This document shows, one piece after another, positions 29,478-40,600 of a stretch of DNA of 64,000 nucleotides. Within the stretch, counting starts at the first letter, position 1. Each line of letters opens with the position of its first letter. The DNA comes from Nemertoderma westbladi (lineage: Eukaryota; Xenacoelomorpha; Nemertodermatida; Nemertodermatidae), in contig JAUCBJ010006677.1 of the NCBI GenBank assembly GCA_032718475.1, positions 1 through 64,000 on the forward strand, written 5' to 3'. The translations under genes were made by a program, and so were the position numbers. Below the pieces are notes generated by a model that saw only the letters and a list, made by a program, of their open reading frames with translations, did not search any database and was not told where the DNA came from.

Positions 29478-29918
29478 ATGCCTCTCGCTGCTGAGGATAT
29501 TGCGGCCCTCGCCACGGCCCTCCAAGGCCTCCTTCCTGCTGCTTCCGGCTCCGACACAACCGGAACCTCAGTAAATGCCGTCGGAGTCAAACTCCCCACG
29601 TTCTGGACCGAGAACCCGGAGATCTGGTTCTCCCAAGTCGAGGCTCAGTTCGCCACGCGCAACATAACTGTAGACTTAACCAAGTTTCACCACGTGGTTG
29701 CTGCGTTGGATAACACTACGGCCAAAGAAGTTGGACCAATACTTCTCGATCCGCCGGCGGGAGACAACAAGTATAGAACGCTGAAGCGCGCCCTCGTCGC
29801 CGCTTTCGGTAAAACCCAGGCTCAGAGAGACAACGAACTTTTGTCCCTTTCTGGACTCGGTGACCGCCGACCTACCGGTCTCCTCCGCCACATGAGATCC
29901 CTCAACGCGGACCCAGCA
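29478..29918 (+). pseudogene. Gypsy gag, C-terminally deleted
   Basis: ATG at 29478 opens a Gypsy-type gag: VGVKLPTFWTENPEIWFSQV, then FHHVVAALDN and YRTLKRALVAAFG, and finally LLRHMRSLNADP. These are the capsid N-terminal motifs of animal Gypsy gag proteins. Near 29919 the similarity jumps straight to protease sequence in another frame. The capsid C-terminus, any zinc knuckle and the protease N-terminus are therefore missing, and no Cys-His box is visible. About 147 gag codons remain. The deletion precedes or is independent of the LINE insertion downstream. Confidence 0.85.
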
Positions 29919-29919
29919 C

Positions 29920-30206
29920 GTTGGTCGCCGCCAACGGCAGTCCGATTGCCACTTGGGGCAGGAGGGCGATCTGCCTCCACCTCGGCAACGGGCGGGTCTT
30001 CACGCAGGAATTCTACATGGCGAATGTCTCTTCCCCAATCCTCGGCGCCGACTTCTTCTTCTCCAACCAGTTGGCCATCGACCTTGCAGGGAGATGCCTC
30101 ATCGATATGTCGAACCCTACAGCGATCCCGACCAAGATCGCCTGCTATTCGACCGCTATCGCCGGCATCCGCATCCCTACTACAGGTCCCTGCGAGCGAC
30201 TCATTG
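29920..30206 (+). pseudogene. Gypsy aspartic protease, C-terminal remnant
   Basis: Frame 2 reads LVAANGSPIATWGRR, then YMANVSSPILGADFF and RLI. This is the flap-to-end part of a retropepsin, with the conserved I-L-G-A-D-F segment. The catalytic D-S/T-G lies in the deleted part, so it cannot be active. The reading frame would run directly into pol (C-E-R-L-I-D-E-F-P-E-L) if the LINE at 30207-30934 and one CATTG were absent. Confidence 0.82.
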
Positions 30207-30934
30207 GTCTTTTTATTAACTCCAGAAAGACCAAAATTCTGACAGTTAACTTTGAAAGTCCTCAGCAAGTCTCTGATCGGATGAGCATAAGCTCAAAGGA
30301 TGGTATGCTTGAGCATGTGGACGACTTCTGTTACCTGGGATCATGGATCCGGAAGTCAGGTGAGGACCTTCGAATACGTAAGGGAAAGGCATGGGCAGCC
30401 TTGAATAGGCTTTTCAGGATTTGGAAGTCACCTAGAATTAATCGGAAACTTAAGGTCCGATTATTTAGAGCAGCAGTAGTTCCAGGACTCCTCTAGGGGA
30501 GTCCATGCTGGGCTCTAACTGCTGAGGACACCAAATCTCTGGATGGCACATTCACAAGAATGCTACGCCGGGTACATTGTGTCAAGTACAATGCACACAT
30601 CTCCAACCAGACACTATATAACATTGGAGGTGTCTCATTGGTTCCCCCAAGCTTGACACTAGAACAAAATCGCCTCCGCTTTGCAGGACATTGCTTTCGC
30701 CGTGAGGACCAGCCAGTGCATAATCTTGTACTTTGGCAGCCTCATGGAGTGAATAAGCATGGTGGACAGCCCATGACTTTCTTGAGACGCATCTTAAAGG
30801 ACACTGGCCTTAAAGATGCGGATGATCTAGCAAATGTTATGGGTGATAGGGAGTTGTGGCGGCGCAATTTTGTTGACAAGCCGGCACAGCATTCTTAAAA
30901 ATGCAGCTGCAATGCAGCATGCCGATCCTAGTAG
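30207..30934 (+). mobile_element. 5'-truncated LINE-A fragment nested in the Gypsy element
   Basis: 728 bp matching the 3' end of the LINE at 37.7 kb (40433 to about 41160), from the FINSRKTKILTVNF region through the C-terminal PAQHS stop and the GATCCTAGTAG tail. It is flanked by CATTG at 30202-30206 and 30935-30939, a target duplication that partly overlaps TTG microhomology at the 5' junction. A stop codon (CTC TAG, about 30493-30495) replaces the Tyr of LLYGSPCWAL, so this copy is dead as well as truncated. Confidence 0.93.
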
Positions 30935-30935
30935 C

Positions 30936-33593
30936 ATTGACGAGTTCCCGGAGCTCCTCATCCCTTGGTTCGAGCCGACTGCGTTGAATAAACATGGTGT
31001 AGAGCACCACATTATTACGGAGGGACCTCCTCTACACGCTCGCGCCCGCCGACTCGACGCCGAGAAACTCGTGGTGGCCAAGGCCGAGTTCGCCAAGATG
31101 GAGAAACTCGGCATAATCCGGCGTTCCAACTCGCCGTGGGCCTCCCCGCTCCACATCGCCCCCAAACCCGGCGGCGGTTGGCGGCCCTGTGGGGACTACC
31201 GCCGTCTCAACGACGCCACCGTCGACGACCGGTACCCCCTACCACACATCCAAGACTTCAACGGTCACCTGGATGGAATGTCGGTCTTCTCTAAGATCGA
31301 CCTGGTACGGGGATACCACCAGATCCCCATGGCGACCAAAGATACACCAAAGACGGCGATCATCACTCCCTTCGGCCTTTGGGAGTTCATCCGAATGCCG
31401 TTCGGACTTAAGAACGCCGCCCAGGCGTTCCAGCGGTTAATGGACGGCATTCTACGCGGCATTCCGTTCGCGTTCGTCTACCTCGACGACATCCTGGTAG
31501 CGAGTCGCTCTGTCGCCGAACACATCGACCACCTCCGCCAAGTCTTCCGACTCCTCTCGGACTACGGGATGGTTTTGAACCGCACCAAGTGCGTCTTCGG
31601 TGTCCCGGAACTGACATTCCTCGGTCACAAAGTTACATCCTCGGGAATCCTTCCTCTCGAAGACCGATTTGACGCTATCCGCGACTATCCGACCCCGGAC
31701 TCCAAACTCAGCCTCCAACGCTTCCTCGGCATGGTAAACTACTACCACTGCTTCATGCCAAGGTTGGCCGACAAACTCTGCCCATTGTACGAGGCCACCA
31801 AGTCGAAGAGTCAGACGATTCAGTGGACTCCCGAATGCCAAACGGCATTCGAGTCTGCCAACTCCTCCCTCGCTGCTGCAACCCTCCTCCACCACCCCAA
31901 CTCAACCGCCACCACGAGCGTCACTGTCGACGCTTCTGATAAGGCTGTTGGCACTAAACTCGAACAGCTACACGGCGAGGTGTGGTGCCCTGTTGCATTT
32001 TTCTCGCGAAAACTCTCGACTGCTGAAGCGAAATATTCTGCATTCGATCGCGAGTTACTAGCGGCAAACCTCGCCATTAAACACTTTCGACACTACGTTG
32101 AAGGTCGAACCTTTACGGTTTATACCGACCATAAACCGCTGACCTTCGCGTTGACCAGCGCCGCTGAATGTTCTCCCCGCCAAACTTGCCATATGTCATT
32201 TATTGCCGAGTTTATGACGGATATTCAGCACGTCAGTGGCAAAGATAACGTCGTCGCCGACGCCCTGTCCCGCGCCCCGGTAGCCGCCATCCTCTCACCG
32301 ACCATCGACTTCCGGCAACTCGCCACGGCACAGCAAACATCTGCTGCAGTCAACACCTACCGGACCGCCATTACCAGCCTCGTCATCGAAGACGTCCCAT
32401 TCGGTGACTTCACCATCCTGTGCGACGTCTCCACGGGCAGAACCCGACCCATAATCCCCATGGAGTGGACTCGACGCGTCTTCAACGCAATCCACGGACT
32501 CGGCCATTCTGGGAACCGCCCAACCCAACGCGCCATCTCGTCCCGTTTCATCTGGCACGGACTGAAACGTGACGTCAGACGATGGTGCCAGGAGTGCCAT
32601 GCGTGTCAGGCCTCTAAGATTCACCGACACGTCCACGCCCCACTGACTCGACAACAACCTCCCGACCACCGATTCGACAGCCTACATGTCGACATCGTCG
32701 GCCCTCTACCCGTGTCCAAAGGTATGACATATATGTTTACCGTAATCGACAGGTTTAGCCTTTGGCCCGAAGTTATTCCAATGGCAGACTCAACCACTGA
32801 GACATGCTCTCGAGCCCTCCTCCGACATTGGATATCCTGTTTCAGTATCCCCAGTCACGTTACTTCCGACAGAGGCGCCCAGTTCACCTCCCACCTTTGG
32901 GCCGATATCCACCGCCTCCTCGGTATATCGGCATCCAACACAACGGCCTACCATCCACAGGCCAACGGGATGGTTGAGCGCCTCCATCGGCAGCTGAAGG
33001 CCTCCCTCAAGGTGCCTCTCGTCGGCCCCAACTGGATGGACGAACTCCCCATGGTCCTCCTCAACATCCGGACCGCGTGGCGCGAGGACTCCGGCTGCTC
33101 CCCCGCCGACCTCATCTACGGGACCAGCCTCCACATCCCCGGCGAGTTCATCGCTCCAGTGCCGCGATCGGAGCCTCCATCCTCGGACTTCCTTCTCCAA
33201 CTCCAGGACTCTATGCGCGCCGTTGCTCCGCCGATTCTGGAGTTCCACGGCCGTCGTACGACTTCCGTTCCGGACAACCTCGGCTCAACCGGATACGTTT
33301 ACGTCCGGCGCGATGCCCACCGCAGACGACTACAGCGCCCGTACTCTGGCCCTTACAGAGTCCTACAAAAATCAGAGAAATACTTTGTTCTCAATGTCAC
33401 CGGCCGCCGAGAGACCGTGTCCGTCGACCGTCTCAAGGTGGCCTACGGTTGCGGCATCCAACCAGCCCAACCTCCTCCCGAAACTCAACCCACTCCTACA
33501 GTACAAACTCATTCATCTCCGCCAGTTACACCGCCTGCGCCACTAATAACCACAAGATCTGGTCGCATCATAAATCCCCCCAGATACTTATAG
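30936..33593 (+). CDS. Gypsy pol: reverse transcriptase, RNase H, integrase
   Basis: An open frame of about 885 codons after the nested LINE. The order is: linker HGVEHHIITEGPPLHARARR (about 30993); RT with GGWRPCGDYRRLN, MPFGLKNAAQAF and the catalytic YLDD near 31480; RNase H with TVDASDKA (about 31925) and YTDHKPL (about 32123); a histone-like spacer; and integrase with H-x3-H type residues near 32490, WCQECHACQ (about 32584), then the D,D,E set in DIVGP (32692), SDRGAQF (32866) and NGMVERLHRQ (32965). The protein ends with a GPYRVL...VDRLKVAY segment. All catalytic motifs are present and no frameshift is seen. Translation in the normal gag-pol context is blocked by the LINE and by the upstream deletion. 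No chromodomain is obvious. Confidence 0.9.
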   Translation: MDEFPELLIPWFEPTALNKHGVEHHIITEGPPLHARARRLDAEKLVVAKAEFAKMEKLGIIRRSNSPWASPLHIAPKPGGGWRPCGDYRRLNDATVDDRYPLPHIQDFNGHLDGMSVFSKIDLVRGYHQIPMATKDTPKTAIITPFGLWEFIRMPFGLKNAAQAFQRLMDGILRGIPFAFVYLDDILVASRSVAEHIDHLRQVFRLLSDYGMVLNRTKCVFGVPELTFLGHKVTSSGILPLEDRFDAIRDYPTPDSKLSLQRFLGMVNYYHCFMPRLADKLCPLYEATKSKSQTIQWTPECQTAFESANSSLAAATLLHHPNSTATTSVTVDASDKAVGTKLEQLHGEVWCPVAFFSRKLSTAEAKYSAFDRELLAANLAIKHFRHYVEGRTFTVYTDHKPLTFALTSAAECSPRQTCHMSFIAEFMTDIQHVSGKDNVVADALSRAPVAAILSPTIDFRQLATAQQTSAAVNTYRTAITSLVIEDVPFGDFTILCDVSTGRTRPIIPMEWTRRVFNAIHGLGHSGNRPTQRAISSRFIWHGLKRDVRRWCQECHACQASKIHRHVHAPLTRQQPPDHRFDSLHVDIVGPLPVSKGMTYMFTVIDRFSLWPEVIPMADSTTETCSRALLRHWISCFSIPSHVTSDRGAQFTSHLWADIHRLLGISASNTTAYHPQANGMVERLHRQLKASLKVPLVGPNWMDELPMVLLNIRTAWREDSGCSPADLIYGTSLHIPGEFIAPVPRSEPPSSDFLLQLQDSMRAVAPPILEFHGRRTTSVPDNLGSTGYVYVRRDAHRRRLQRPYSGPYRVLQKSEKYFVLNVTGRRETVSVDRLKVAYGCGIQPAQPPPETQPTPTVQTHSSPPVTPPAPLITTRSGRIINPPRYL

Positions 33594-33633
33594 GTTACCT
33601 TCTCGTTTCATTTCCTTACACTGGGGGGAGCAT

Positions 33634-33849
33634 TGTGGCGTACAGGGGTGTGGGATATGGAGTTAGGTTGTTGACACGGTTGCCTAGCAACGATCTAGGA
33701 TTCTGGTTGTAGGCTATGTACCGGTACCTCTTCAGTACAGACTTACTGAGTTGTGCAACTCGTCATCCTACAATATATGAATTACCATACTGCCGTATAC
33801 AGATAACAAATCTTATTATTATAACTTCATAATTTAGCCTGACGCTAAA
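33634..33849 (+). repeat. 3' LTR of the Gypsy element
   Basis: 216 bp, preceded by the purine tract CTGGGGGGAGCAT and followed by the target duplication ATAC and the 32-bp array in correct phase. Confidence 0.93.
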
Positions 33850-36800
33850 ATACAATATAGGAACGAAGTGAACGCTGTAACATACAATATAGGAACGAAG
33901 TGAACGCTATAATATACAATATAGGAACAAAGTGAACGCTGTAACATACAATATAGGAACGAAGTGAACGCTGTATCATACAATATAGGAACGAAGTGAA
34001 TGCTGTAATATACAATATAGGAACGAAGTGAACGCTGTAACATACAATATAGGAACGAAGTGAACGCTGTAACATACAATATAGGAACGAAGTGAACGCT
34101 GTATCATACAATATAGGAACGAAGTGAATGCTGTAACATACAATATAGGAATGAAGTGAACGCTGTAACATACAATATAGGAACGAAGTGAACGCTGTAA
34201 TATACAATATAGGAACAAAGTGAACGCTATAATATACAATATAGGAACAAAGTGAATGCTGTAACATACAATATAGGAATGAAGTGAACGCTGTAACATA
34301 CAATATAGGAACGAAGTGAATGCTGTAATATACAATATAGGAACAAAGTGAACGCTATAATATACAATATAGGAACAAAGTGAATGCTGTAATATACAAT
34401 ATAGGAATGAAGTGAATGCTGTAATATACAATATAGGAACGAAGTGAATGCTATAATATGCAATATAGGAACGAAGTGAACGCTGTAATATACAATATAG
34501 GAATGAAGTGAACGCTGTAACATACAATATAGGAACAAAGTGAATGCTGTAATATACAATATAGGAACGAAGTGAACGCTGTAACATACAATATAGGAAC
34601 GAAGTGAATGCTGTAACATACAATATAGGAACGAAGTGAATGCTTTAACATACAATATAGGAATGAAGTGAACGCTGTAACATACAATATAGGAACGAAG
34701 TGAACGCTGTAACATACAATATAGGAACGAAGTGAACGCTGTAACATACAATATAGGAACGAAGTGAACGCTGTAATATACAATATAGGAACAAAGTGAA
34801 TGCTGTAACATACAATATAGGAACGAAGTGAACGCTGTAACATACAATATAGGAACAAAGTGAACGCTGTAATATACAATATAGGAACAAAGTGAACGCT
34901 GTAACATACAATATAGGAACGAAGTGAATGCTGTAACATAAAATATAGGAACAAAGTGAACGCTGTAACATACAATATAGGAACGAAGTGAATGCTGTAA
35001 CATACAATATAGGAACGAAGTGAACGCTGTAATATACAATATAGGAACAAAGTGAACGCTGTAACATACAATATAGGAACGAAGTGAATGCTGTAACATA
35101 CAATATAGGAACGAAGTGAATGCTGTAACATACAATATAGGAACGAAGTGAATGCTGTAACATACAATATAGGAACAAAGTGAACGGTGTAACATACAAT
35201 ATAGGAACGAAGTGAACGCTGTAACATACAATATAGGAACAAAGTGAACGGTGTAACATACAATATAGGAACGAAGTGAATGCTGTAACATACAATATAG
35301 GAACGAAGTGAACGCTGTAACATACAATATAGGAACGAAGTGAATGCTGTAACATACAATATAGGAACGAAGTGAACGCTGTAACATACAATATAGGAAC
35401 AAAGTGAACGCTGTAATATACAATATAGGAACAAAGTGAACGCTGTAACATACAATATAGGAACGAAGTGAATGCTGTAACATAAAATATAGGAACAAAG
35501 TGAACGCTGTAACATTCAATATAGGAACAAAGTGAATGCTGTAACATACAATATAGGAACGAAGTGAACGCTGTAATATACAATATAGGAACAAAGTGAA
35601 CGCTGTAACATACAATATAGGAACAAAGTGAACGCTGTAACATACAATATAGGAACGAAGTGAATGCTGTAATATACAATATAGGAACGAAGTGAATGCT
35701 GTAACATACAATATAGGAACGAAGTGAACGCTGTAACATACAATATAGGAATGAAGTGAATGCTGTAATATATAATATAGGAACGAAGTGAATGCTGTAA
35801 CATACAATATAGGAACGAAGTGAACGCTGTATCATACAATATAGGAACAAAGTGAATGCTGTAACATACAATATAGGAACGAAGTGAATGCTGTAACATA
35901 CAATATAGGAACAAAGTGAATGCTGTAACATACAATATAGGAACGAAGTGAACGCTGTAATATACAATATAGGAACGAAGTGAATGCTGTAATATACAAT
36001 ATAGGAACAAACTGAACGCTGTAATATACAATATAGGAACAAAGTGAATGCTGTAACATACAATATAGGAACGAAGTGAACGCTGTAACATACAATATAG
36101 GAACGAAGTGAACGCTGTAACATACAATATAGGAATGAAGTGAATGCTGTAATATATAATATAGGAACGAAGTGAATGCTGTAACATACAATATAGGAAC
36201 GAAGTGAATGCTGTAATATACAATATAGGAACGAAGTGAATGCTGTAACATACAATATAGGAACGAAGTGAACGCTGTAACATACAATATAGGAACGAAG
36301 TGAACGCTGTAACATACAATATAGGAACGAAGTGAACGCTGTATCATACAATATAGGAACAAAGTGAATGCTGTAACATACAATATAGGAACGAAGTGAA
36401 TGCTGTAACATTCAATATAGGAACAAAGTGAATGCTGTAACATACAATATAGGAACGAAGTGAACGCTGTAATATACAATATAGGAACGAAGTGAATGCT
36501 GTAATATACAATATAGGAACGAAGTGAACGCTGTAACATACAATATAGGAACGAAGTGAATGCTGTAATATACAATATAGGAACGAAGTGAACGCTGTAA
36601 TATACAATATAGGAACGAAGTGAGCGCTGTAATATACAATATAGGAACGAAGTGAATGCTGTAATATACAATATAGGAACGAAGTGAATGCTGTAATATA
36701 CAATATAGGAACAAAGTGAACGTTGTAACATACAATATAGGAACAAAGTGAATGCTGTAACATACAATATAGGAACGAAGTGAATGCTGTAACATTCAAT

Positions 36801-37695
36801 ATAGGAACAAAGTGAATGCTGTAACATACAATATAGGAACGAAGTGAACGCTGTAATATACAATATAGGAACGAAGTGAATGCTGTAATATACAATATAG
36901 GAACGAAGTGAACGCTGTAACATACAATATAGGAACGAAGTGAATGCTGTAATATACAATATAGGAACGAAGTGAATGCTGTAATATACAATATAGGAAC
37001 GAAGTGAATGCTGTAATATACAATATAGGAACGAAGTGAGCGCTGTAATATACAATATAGGAACGAAGTGAATGCTGTAATATACAATATAGGAACGAAG
37101 TGAATGCTGTAATATACAATATAGGAACGAAGTGAACGCTGTAACATACAATATAGGAACGAAGTGAATGCTGTAACATACAATATAGGAATGAAGTGAA
37201 CGCTGTAATATACAATATAGGAACGAAGTGAATGCTGTAATATACAATATAGGAACGAAGTGAACGCTGTAATATACAATATAGGAACGAAGTGAGCGCT
37301 GTAATATACAATATAGGAACGAAGTGAATGCTGTAATATACAATATAGGAACAAAGTGAATGCTGTAATATACAATATAGGAACGAAGTGAATGCTGTAA
37401 TATACAATATAGGAACGAAGTGAATGATGTAATATACAATATAGGAACAAAGTGAACGTTGTAACATACAATATAGGAACGAAGTGAACGCTGTAACATA
37501 CAATATAGGAACGAAGTGAACGCTGTAATATACAATATAGGAACGAAGTGAATGCTGTAATATACAATATAGGAATGAAGTGAATGCTGTAACATACAAT
37601 ATAGGAACGAAGTGAACGCTGTAACATACAATATAGGAACGAAGTGAATGCTGTAATATACAATATAGGAACGAAGTGAATGCTGTAACATACAA
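33850..37695. repeat. 32-bp minisatellite array, part 2 (about 120 units)
   Basis: Same unit and orientation as part 1. The core GG runs from 33860 to 37636 at exactly 118 x 32 bp. The GTGAGCG variant, common between 5 and 27 kb, is nearly absent here, whereas GTATCATAC and CGGTGTAAC variants occur. The two ends of the array therefore differ in variant composition. Confidence 0.97.
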
Positions 37696-40600
37696 GGCAT
37701 ACATACAGGGTACAGGGCATGACCCAGCAGATGAGCTGCAACAGCCAATGGTGGGTCATGTACGCCAGAGTAGATATGGGTGATGGGCCTCATATCTGAC
37801 TCCATTGCGACACCCACCCTGTGGAATGGCAAACCAGGGTGTGGTATTTGCCCCGAGAGCTGACTCGGCAAAAAAGCACCCCCCAACCCCCACTATGGAT
37901 TACATTAGCAATGCGGAGGTCCGGCCACTAGAGGCCAGTGGAATTACCGGACACAATCGGCCTCACAGGCGTCAGTTAACTCCTGACCGGCTGCCTGTCT
38001 CACCCCCTACTGGAGAGAGAGCAGCCAACAATTCTTTGAGTCCCTTTCCTGATGACCTTTCTGGCCCAAACCCTGGGTCACCAGGGAGGCCAGATTCTGA
38101 TGGGGAGAGGGATTCTGGAGTTGGAGGCTACTCTCATGTTCCACCCCGACCAACAAAGCCATTGGTGAATCTGAGGCAAGTCACTAGACTAGCCTCAGTA
38201 AACACCCTAACACTCGGGTCCCCAATGCGACAAGGTGAGCTGACTGCCTTGGCAGATAAGCTTTCTCTTAGCGCAGTGGGTGTTCAAGAGCACCGAATGC
38301 AGACTGGACAGACTGATGAGGTTCTGATTAAGGACATGGGGGGCGGTTGGCGACTCGCCCTCGCGTCAGCAGATGATAGTGGCAATGGTGGAATTGGTCT
38401 ATTGATGAATCCAACTGCACATGCAGCATTGGACAAAATAGACCAAATCTCTAACCGCATCATCCGTTGCCACTTCTCATGTTCTGGAAGACTGGCTAAG
38501 AAGTTTCCTAAGGTGGTTCTGATTGTGTGCTACTCTCCAACTAGTGTTGCCCCTGTAGAGGAGGTGGAAAATTTCTACCACAATCTACAAGCAGCAACTG
38601 ATGGAGTGGATCAGCATGCATTCTTAACATTCCTGGGAGACTTTAATGCAAGTCTGCATCAATCACCTACATCGCCCTGGGTCTATAGCAATAGTGTTAA
38701 CCGAAATTATGTCCATCTTCAGGATTTTATCTCTGGAAATGGATTGTTTTCGGCTGGAACCCAGTTCAAGAAGCGAACTGGAAAGCTATGGACTCATAGT
38801 GGACCCAGTGGTCACAAGTCCCAGATAGACCATATTCTGTTTCGTAGGAAATACAGGAGCTCTATACAAGACTGTAATGCATTTACACTTAGACCCTTCT
38901 CCAGTGATCACCGCCTTATTGTGGCCAAGGTAAGACTTAGTCTGCGTGCTAGCAGAACAACGAAATCTGCCTTGCCACGGCATGACTGGTCCTCTCTGTT
39001 GCAACAGCCAAGTGTGAGATCCAGCTTCACACTACAGCTGAGCAACAGGTATGAGGCTCTTGCCTCTGAGGCGGCAGATCACTGTGAGGGCTATACTGCC
39101 TTTACAGAAGCAGTTAAGTTAGCAGCTGCAGAAACAGTTCCTGTATACCCTCGAAACAGGAAAAGGGCCCCCTGGACTGACAACAAAATTCAGAAGTGCC
39201 GAAATGACCTTCATAAGGCGCAGAAAGAGTCCCGACTCAAACAGACTACAGCGGCCAAGAATGCAGTTAAAGCTGCATCTAGGTCCCTGAACAGGCAGTA
39301 CTCTGTTAATCTACAGGAGCTAATAAACCAACAGGTTGATGCCATCAATGATGCTGACGACAGCAGGCAATCATCCCAGGCATGGAAATCGATCAATCTG
39401 CTTACTGGGCGGAAAAGCCAACCAACCACCAAGGTTAAGGCTGAATCACCAGCCGATCGCCTCAATGGTTGGAAAGCCCACTTTGAAAAGCTCCTCAATA
39501 ATGACAGGGTATTGCCTGATAACTTTATAGAAGTAAAAGTGTCTGAGTCTGTACTCCCAGATATTCCCATTGGCGATATCTCCTTTGCAGAAGTGAAGGC
39601 TGCTGCAAAGAGCATTAAGACCAATCGTGCCAGTGGAGTAGATGGTGTTCCCCCTGAGGTCTTTAAAATACCTGAGTGTTTAAAGCTCATCTATCCCATC
39701 ATAGTAGACATGTACCGTACAACAAGAGTCCCACAAGAAATGAAAACAAATAAGTTGGTGCCAGTTCCCAAGAAGGGCAACCTAACACTCTATGGTTCTT
39801 TTCGGGGAATCTCATTGATCTCGATTGCTGCAAAACTATACAATAGAATTCTATTAAATCGCATCAGGGATCCCATTGAGAGACTGCTACGTGGAAATCA
39901 GAATGGGTTCCGTAAAGGTCGTGGGACCATGGAGCCCATTTTGGCACTTAGAAGGATAATTGAAGAGTTATCAAAAAAGAAAGACAGGCATCTGGCTGTT
40001 ATCTTTGTTGACTTCTTCAAGGCCTTTGATTCAGTCTCTCGCTCACGTATGTTCAGCATACTTTCATTATATGGGATTCCTGATGAAATTATTGCAGCAA
40101 TCAGATCAGTATACGATGGTTCGACAACATTTGTGTCTACTGTTGACGGTGACACAGAACCATTTGAAGTGTTATGGGGCGTCCTCCAAGGAGACACACT
40201 TGCACCATTCTTGTTCATTATTGTGGTTGACTATGTTCTACGCATGTCCTTAGATCATCATAATGATGATGGGGTGATGATAACTCCACCTACTGGCTCC
40301 AGAAGTCGAGGAAATCCTGCCAAGTACCTAACTGATCTAGACTTTGCTGATGACTTAGGAGTACTCTCAGAATCATTAGAGGGAGCCCAGCGGCTCCTCA
40401 GCTCATTAGAACATGCTGCTTCTAGTGTTGGTCTTTTTATTAACTCCAGAAAGACCAAAATTCTGACAGTTAACTTTGAAAGTCCTCAGCAAGTCTCTGA
40501 TCGGATGAGCATAAGCTCAAAGGATGGTATGCTTGAGCATGTGGACGACTTCTGTTACCTGGGATCATGGATCCGGAAGTCAGGTGAGGACCTTCGAATA

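Larger units (their letters stand above)
29177..33849 (+). mobile_element. Ty3/Gypsy LTR retrotransposon (CsRn1-like), internally deleted, with nested LINE
   Basis: A 4673-bp element has two 216-bp LTRs differing at one position that I can see, and a 4-bp target duplication ATAC (29173-29176 and 33850-33853). Removing the element plus one ATAC restores a perfect 32-bp unit. It contains a primer-binding site, a partial gag, a protease remnant, an RT-RNase H-integrase region and a polypurine tract (CTGGGGGGAG) before the 3' LTR. A gag/protease deletion near 29919 and a LINE insertion at 30207-30934 make it non-autonomous. The gag and pol sequence and the TGGTGACCC primer site resemble the CsRn1 group of animal Gypsy elements; that placement is from memory of the family. 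The LTR ends TG...AA rather than TG...CA. Confidence 0.92.

Noticed and set aside
31452-31895. Minus-strand ORFs opposite Gypsy pol (several between 31265 and 33248)
   Set aside because: Shadows of the GC-rich pol frame; the plus strand carries all conserved motifs.
37696-37805. Fusion of array-derived peptide with LINE 5' sequence (minus ORF 35832-37886)
   Set aside because: The junction is just the LINE insertion site with its target duplication; the apparent fusion is on the antisense strand.
33834-37886. Minus-strand ORFs of 150-684 codons between the Gypsy element and the LINE
   Set aside because: Same 32-bp repeat. The longest merely begins in the LINE 5' region read on the wrong strand.
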